Source: JAGLTA01 sp023142625 (lineage in GTDB: Bacteria; Patescibacteriota; Patescibacteriia; JAACEG01). Taken from it: 16,531 nucleotides of DNA. Location: NCBI GenBank assembly GCA_030641665.1, contig DAOWHA010000058.1:1-16531 (forward strand), written 5' to 3'. Position numbers and translations under genes: made by a program. Below, piece after piece: positions 12,339 through 16,531 of the stretch; the stretch's first letter is position 1; the number at the start of each line of letters is the position of its first letter. The notes under the pieces are model-generated. The model was given only the letters and a program-made list of their open reading frames with translations. It was not told where the DNA came from and made no database searches.

Positions 12339-15089
12339 ATGGATTTATTAAATAAAATTATTGGTTATTGGTTAGATTGTATTAAGCATGAAGATGTTTT
12401 AGCCCAAAAGATTCCTGTTTATCCAAGAACAACAGTAACTCTTTGCTCATTTACATACGATCCTTTTATTTTCAATAGAAAAGAAGATAAAATACATATT
12501 AACGACAAAAAAACAGAAGTTGTTTTAGATCGTTCTTGCACGACAAATAAAGAAATTTATTACGGCTATCCATTGTTCTATTATTTTGACCATAAAAATC
12601 AAACGAATCATTTAGCGCCTCTTTTTGTCGTAAAATTAAGTTTTAGTAAAGATAAACAAGGTATTTTTTTACAAAAAGAAAATTCTATTCCAAATTGCGG
12701 AATACAAGCATTAAATAAAATCGGATTACGAACAGAGGAGATAGATGGAATAAGCAAGAAATTTGAAAAAATATTTAAAGGAGATATTTCTGACCCTCAA
12801 GTTATCGTTAAAAAATGTTTAGAGATCATTTTAGAAGAAACAAATTTTTCAATAAACGAAGATATTAATCCTAAAATTTTAACAAATAATCAACAATTTT
12901 ATGGAAATACCCAAATCGGATTATATAATAAAAGCATAATTTTTTCAGACGAGAGCACGATTTTTAATATGAGTTTAATTAGGGATTTAATTGATTTAAA
13001 ATCAAAATCTGACATTAAATATTCGGCTCTTTCGTTTATTAAAGATGGAAATATTAAAAATGACATTAAATTTAACAAATCGTTAGTTTTGCCTTTTCCT
13101 CTTAATGATTATCAAATCAGCGCTTTAAAAGGCGTATTTGAAAATAAATTATCTGTAATCACTGGTCCTCCCGGAACTGGGAAAAGTCAGTTTATAATGA
13201 ATTTAGTTATAAATTTATTTTTGAATAATAAAACCGTTTTATTTGTTAGTCATACAGGCGAGGCTGTGAATGTAGTAAACGACAAAATGAATAAATATTT
13301 TAGGAATTTATTACTTCGCACAGGAAATAAAGAATTAAGAGAAAGATTAACTGAAAAATTTAGCGAACTTTCATTGGATGCTCAAAAAAATTACACGACT
13401 TCAGTATCACTTAAAAGAGTAGATCTTCTTTGGAATAAGATAATTAATCTTAAAAAAACGATATTAAAAATAGATGAATTAGAAGAAAAAGTAACGGAGT
13501 TGATTGAATGTCAAAAATTAAAAAAAAGTATAATTGCTTTTTTAAAACTCAAATTTTTTCTTTGGAGACTAAAAAGGTTGCCACTGAAAATAAATATAGA
13601 AAAAGAGATAAAACGGATTGAAAAAGATTTTTTTCAATTATCAAAAGATTATGTCAAGGATATTTATGCAAAAAAGATTTTAAATAAATGGAGCGAGGCA
13701 AATAAAGCCATAGATTTTTTACATGAAGTAGAAACTACAAAATTTCATGAAAATATTAATGAATATTCTTTTATAAAAGCGCTTGATGTATTGAAAATAT
13801 GGTCATCAACGCTTAAATCTTTAAACAGAACATTTCCATTAAAAGCAGGGATATTTGATTATGTAATTTTTGACGAAGCGTCTCAAATAGATTTACCGTC
13901 AGCGGCGCCTGCTCTTTATAGAGCAAAAAATGCTGTTGTGGTTGGCGATCCAATGCAACTTCCACATATTGTAGGCATAACAAAAGATTTAGATAAAGAG
14001 ATTGCTAAAACATATGGTTTATATGATCATAAAGATTTATATCCATTAAAGATAATGTATTATAATGTTTCTTTATATAGATGCGCGGAATCATTTTCGG
14101 ACAAATCTCCAGTATTGTTAGCTAAACATTATCGTTCAGAAGATCAAATCATCAATTTATGTAATCGAGTGTTTTATGATAATAGATTAACTATTTCATC
14201 TAATCTTAATTATAGTAATTGGCCAAATAGTTTGCCATTAGGCATCCAATGGGAAGATTGTAAAGGAACTGTTATTAAGCCTTCCAGTGGCGGAAGTAGA
14301 ATAAATAAAGACGAAGCGTTGAAGATCAATGAAGTATTTCAGGATATTCTTAAAAAAATTAATAATACAAAATTAACAGTAGGAATTGTTACTCCATATA
14401 ATAGACAAGTAAAACAAATTAGACAAATTATTTCTCAAACCACATCTCAAGAAATATTAGAAAAGCATGATGTTAAGATTTTAACAGCTCATCAATTTCA
14501 AGGGTCAGAAAAAGATATTATGATTTTTTCAGTCGTTCTTTCTTCAAGCGGAAATGGGAATAGTGATTATTGGTATAATGAACAAGAACAGATATTAAAT
14601 GTTGCTTTGTCTCGCGCAAAATATTTGCTTTATATTGTGGGAGATAAACAATTTTGCTTACAAAGAAATGGTGTTTTGGAAAAGATTGCTGAAAATTATG
14701 AAAAAATTAAAAAAGAGGAAGAATTTGAAAAACAATATTTTTCTGGAAACCTTGAAACTCCATCAGAATTATATTTATATTCAGATTTGCAAAAAATAGA
14801 TTTTAAATCAATTGGTTATAAACTCATCCCTAAATTTATTGAAAAACGCTATACTTTAGATTTTGCTTTAATCGGAAAAGATAAAAAAATAGACATTGAA
14901 TGCGACGGTTTTGGCACACACAATATAATAGACGGATTGCCTGTTGTTGAAGATGCTGAAAGAGATGAATATTTAGAAAAAAGGAGCTGGATAATATTAA
15001 GATTTCCAAATTATAAAATATTTAATAATATTGATAAAGTGATAAACAAAATTTTAGATACATGTAAGAATAGGAATGCAAACAAATAA
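12339..15089 (+). CDS. SF1 (UPF1/Dna2-like) helicase with C-terminal restriction-type nuclease domain
   Basis: This 916-aa protein starts at 12339. The frame is open from 12237, but that extension is translated family B repeat. Residues 1-250 are an unassigned N-terminal region. Walker A GPPGTGKSQ is at 276-284. A long insert (about 340-490) rich in Lys/Leu is probably coiled coil. D512-E-A-S-Q is motif II, GDPMQLP with D537 is motif III, YRSEDQI with R599 is motif IV, and then come 'GIVTPYNRQV', H718-Q-F-Q-G-S-E (motif V) and ALSRAK with R759 (motif VI). Residues about 820-916 carry a DUF559/MTES_1575-like nuclease: D841, E854-C-D856-G, H861 and 'RDEYLEKRSWIILRF'. Helicase-nuclease fusions of this type act on foreign or damaged DNA. 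The FtsZ-like gene follows after 46 bp. Confidence 0.88.
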   Translation: MDLLNKIIGYWLDCIKHEDVLAQKIPVYPRTTVTLCSFTYDPFIFNRKEDKIHINDKKTEVVLDRSCTTNKEIYYGYPLFYYFDHKNQTNHLAPLFVVKLSFSKDKQGIFLQKENSIPNCGIQALNKIGLRTEEIDGISKKFEKIFKGDISDPQVIVKKCLEIILEETNFSINEDINPKILTNNQQFYGNTQIGLYNKSIIFSDESTIFNMSLIRDLIDLKSKSDIKYSALSFIKDGNIKNDIKFNKSLVLPFPLNDYQISALKGVFENKLSVITGPPGTGKSQFIMNLVINLFLNNKTVLFVSHTGEAVNVVNDKMNKYFRNLLLRTGNKELRERLTEKFSELSLDAQKNYTTSVSLKRVDLLWNKIINLKKTILKIDELEEKVTELIECQKLKKSIIAFLKLKFFLWRLKRLPLKINIEKEIKRIEKDFFQLSKDYVKDIYAKKILNKWSEANKAIDFLHEVETTKFHENINEYSFIKALDVLKIWSSTLKSLNRTFPLKAGIFDYVIFDEASQIDLPSAAPALYRAKNAVVVGDPMQLPHIVGITKDLDKEIAKTYGLYDHKDLYPLKIMYYNVSLYRCAESFSDKSPVLLAKHYRSEDQIINLCNRVFYDNRLTISSNLNYSNWPNSLPLGIQWEDCKGTVIKPSSGGSRINKDEALKINEVFQDILKKINNTKLTVGIVTPYNRQVKQIRQIISQTTSQEILEKHDVKILTAHQFQGSEKDIMIFSVVLSSSGNGNSDYWYNEQEQILNVALSRAKYLLYIVGDKQFCLQRNGVLEKIAENYEKIKKEEEFEKQYFSGNLETPSELYLYSDLQKIDFKSIGYKLIPKFIEKRYTLDFALIGKDKKIDIECDGFGTHNIIDGLPVVEDAERDEYLEKRSWIILRFPNYKIFNNIDKVINKILDTCKNRNANK

Positions 15090-15135
15090 ATGATAAATAG
15101 TAATTTTAATCTTAAATTCACTAACCAAAAATTTT

Positions 15136-16056
15136 ATGCCAAAAACAAAAGTCCCAATCAATATCAAAATCGTTTCAATAGGAAATCGCGGTTGTAATAT
15201 ATTGGAAAGATTAGACGATTTAATAAAAAACAGCGTGGAATTATGCGCTATTTCTGTGGCAGGAAAAGTATTTAATCGCTTAAAAGTAAAAAATAAAATT
15301 GAATTGTCCCATAATGCCAATTTAAAACAGAATAAAAATATCAGGGAAACAGTCAAGCAGATAATTAAAGAAAAGCAAAAAGAGATTATAAAATTAACGG
15401 ATAAAACCGATGCGGTGTTTTTAGTCAGCAATTTGGCTAATAAAATATCAGCTATTCAGACAAAAGAAATCGCGCGCTTATTTAAAAAAGAAGGAACACT
15501 TGTATTTTTTGTAGGTTCAACAGCATTTAATTTTGAAGGCGAAGAAAAACAGAAAACTGTCAAAGAGATGAAAGCTGTCCTAAAAAAAGAGGTTGACGCC
15601 CTGTTAATAATTGATAATGAAAAAATTGCCAAGCAGAAAATAAGCGCGATTGACGCATTTACGCAAATAGATAAAATCGTCGCTGACATTATCGTTTCCG
15701 TGCTTGATATAGTTAATAAATGCGGAGTTATCAATATTGATTTTGCCGATCTAAAAACTATAATAAAAAATTCAGGAGAGGCGTTTTTCAATAATTCAAT
15801 CGGCTTAAAAAAAGACACAACAGTTATTATAGATAATCTTTTTAATCAAACTAATTTAATCAGAAAGCCGGATTATTTGAAAAAAGTTTTGTATGTTATT
15901 TACGCTGGCAAAGATTTATTAATGGATGAAGTAAAACAGATCGGTGAAAAAATACATAAAAAATTAAACAAAGACAAGAAAGAAAAAATCATTTTCGGCA
16001 TAGTAAACGACGATAAAATGAAAGGAAAATTAAGAATAGTTATGATTGGAAGTTAA
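15136..16056 (+). CDS. Divergent FtsZ-like protein with degenerate GTP-binding site
   Basis: This 306-aa protein aligns by eye along the whole FtsZ fold. The T1 region keeps only part of the glycine loop (G16-N-R-G19-C-N21). The T4 signature GGGTGTG is replaced by S98-N-L-A-N-K-I-S-A, and the T3 glycine loop is absent. In contrast 'FNFEG' (about residues 133-137), 'DALLIIDNEKI' and the T7 loop N200-I-D202-F-A-D205 match FtsZ well; the T7 residues correspond to E. coli N207, D209 and D212. The C-terminal domain is complete ('KVLYVIYAGKDLL', IIFG at 285-288, 'LRIVMIGS') and the protein stops there, without the linker and C-terminal peptide that bind FtsA. It is probably cytoplasmic and may co-assemble with or modify genuine FtsZ. 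Confidence 0.85.
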   Translation: MPKTKVPINIKIVSIGNRGCNILERLDDLIKNSVELCAISVAGKVFNRLKVKNKIELSHNANLKQNKNIRETVKQIIKEKQKEIIKLTDKTDAVFLVSNLANKISAIQTKEIARLFKKEGTLVFFVGSTAFNFEGEEKQKTVKEMKAVLKKEVDALLIIDNEKIAKQKISAIDAFTQIDKIVADIIVSVLDIVNKCGVINIDFADLKTIIKNSGEAFFNNSIGLKKDTTVIIDNLFNQTNLIRKPDYLKKVLYVIYAGKDLLMDEVKQIGEKIHKKLNKDKKEKIIFGIVNDDKMKGKLRIVMIGS

Positions 16057-16152
16057 TTTGCATTTACTTATTAATGTTATGCGGAATTTAGGATTAGGGA
16101 TTATAAATGATAATGTTAGGAAAATAGATGTTGGTGAGATTTAATAAATACA

Positions 16153-16180
16153 TTGACTGAATTTTTATTTTTAGTATAAT
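16153..16180 (+). promoter_or_regulatory. Strong promoter of the HicB-like gene (leaderless)
   Basis: TTGACT (16153-16158), a 16-bp spacer and a perfect TATAAT (16175-16180) lie so close to the ATG at 16187 that only 6 nt separate them. The first transcribed base should be at or next to the A of the start codon. It is the best-matching promoter in the window. Confidence 0.75.
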
Positions 16181-16186
16181 TAAAAT

Positions 16187-16447
16187 ATGAAATTTAAAAT
16201 ACAACAATTTATAGAAAACAAGTTATTAGACGCAAAATATGAATTTGACGAAAGCGTTAATCAATGGGCAGGATGGATTGAGGGATTTCCCGGCATTTAT
16301 TCGCAAGGCGACAACATTGAATTAGTTAGGAGAGAGTTAGCGAAAATAATGGAGGAATATATATTCGTAAGTTTGCAGGAAAAAAGAAAAATAAAAGGAT
16401 TGAATCGTAGATATTCCCCGCCAGCTTGCTGCGGGGACGAACTTTAA
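16187..16447 (+). CDS. Orphan HicB-like antitoxin with a hairpin-derived C-terminus
   Basis: This 86-aa protein matches short HicB-family antitoxins: 'AKYEFDESVNQWAGWIEGFPGIYSQGD' forms the hairpin strands and 'NIELVRRELAKIMEEYIFVSLQE' the long helix. No HicA-like frame lies on either side, unlike the complete pair at 296-728. It may therefore be an orphan or have lost its toxin. The last codons, giving SPPACCGDEL, are translated from a GC-rich inverted repeat at 16416-16436. The original C-terminus has thus probably been replaced when that element was inserted. Leaderless expression is expected from the adjacent promoter. Confidence 0.7.
   Translation: MKFKIQQFIENKLLDAKYEFDESVNQWAGWIEGFPGIYSQGDNIELVRRELAKIMEEYIFVSLQEKRKIKGLNRRYSPPACCGDEL
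16416..16436. repeat. GC-rich hairpin at the 3' end of the HicB-like gene
   Basis: CCCCGC (16416-16421) and GCGGGG (16431-16436) enclose AGC-TT-GCT with one bulged C, giving a 9-bp stem in an AT-rich setting. It lies 37 nt before the transposase start and could be the left-end hairpin of an IS200/IS605 element, or a stand-alone GC palindrome like those in the family B loops. Confidence 0.6.
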
Positions 16448-16461
16448 GATACGCAATATGG

Positions 16462-16467
16462 TATAAT
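16462..16467 (+). promoter_or_regulatory. -10 box of the transposase gene (leaderless)
   Basis: A perfect TATAAT ends 6 nt before the ATG at 16474. Only a weak -35-like sequence (GAACTT, 16439-16444) is found 17 bp upstream. Transcription should begin close to the start codon. Confidence 0.5.
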
Positions 16468-16473
16468 ATAGCA

Positions 16474-16531
16474 ATGAGAGATAATAAACATATATACAAA
16501 ACGCATAATAAGAGCGCGTTATTATATCATA
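16474..16531 (+). CDS. IS200/IS605-type transposase (TnpA-like), partial N-terminus
   Basis: Nineteen codons are visible before the window ends: MRDNKHIYKTHNKSALLYH. This matches the start of single-stranded-DNA transposases of the Y1 HUH family as I know them from Patescibacteria, in which 'HIYKTHN.SALLYHLV' leads into the 'KYRR' motif. Such enzymes recognise subterminal hairpins, excise as single-stranded circles and insert without target duplication. The catalytic HUH and Tyr residues lie beyond the window, so activity cannot be judged. Confidence 0.6.
   Translation, partial: MRDNKHIYKTHNKSALLYH

Noticed and set aside
15054..15818. Two minus-strand frames under the FtsZ-like gene
   Set aside because: They are antisense shadows; their Ser/Phe/Leu-rich products reflect the complement of AT-rich coding sequence.
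1..16531. tRNA or rRNA genes
   Set aside because: I found no cloverleaf with a TTCGANNC-type T-loop and no rRNA motifs in the gaps.

Overview
The window looks like a piece of a small, AT-rich genome of the Patescibacteria (Candidate Phyla Radiation, Parcubacteria-like). The reasons are the compact genes, the Lys/Ile/Asn-rich proteins, a four-helix membrane protein ending in 'WWNMLLLIAALSTIELF' of a kind I recall from these genomes, an unusually short SPFH/MscS/FtsEX neighbourhood, and almost no Shine-Dalgarno sequences. The standard bacterial code fits: Trp is TGG throughout, and I saw no in-frame TGA in the genes I read. The assignment is by pattern, not by a database search.

Region 1 (1-3460, minus strand): a partial nucleoside monophosphate kinase, a HicB/HicA toxin-antitoxin pair, a stand-alone CheY-like receiver, three small membrane proteins (99, 41 and 124 aa; the 41-aa one is easily missed) and a type-2 glycerate kinase. 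A divergent promoter region at 3461-3552 separates it from the plus-strand genes.

Region 2 (3553-6965, plus): a UDP-glucose/GDP-mannose-type dehydrogenase, an APH-fold small-molecule kinase and tryptophanyl-tRNA synthetase, closely packed. Region 3 (7265-11670, plus): an MscS channel, an SPFH/prohibitin protein, FtsE and FtsX. The gaps before mscS, before the SPFH gene and before ftsE each hold one copy of a 140-225 bp imperfect palindrome (family A). The ftsE-ftsX gap holds a second, unrelated palindromic element (family B) built like two inverted hairpin units.

Region 4 (11781-16056, plus): a 97-aa unknown protein with a clear terminator, two more family B hairpins, a 916-aa SF1 helicase with a C-terminal nuclease domain, and directly after it a 306-aa FtsZ homologue. 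That FtsZ homologue keeps the T7 catalytic loop but has lost the GTP-binding signature and the C-terminal tail. Region 5 (16057-16531): a HicB-like antitoxin without a toxin, whose C-terminus runs into a GC-rich hairpin, then the start of an IS200/IS605-type transposase.

The best candidate for something undescribed is the degenerate FtsZ (15136-16056) in tandem with the helicase-nuclease. The second is the pair of palindromic repeat families, whose loops carry interchangeable GC-rich palindromes. Several genes also start 6-7 nt after a good -10 box, which suggests leaderless transcripts.
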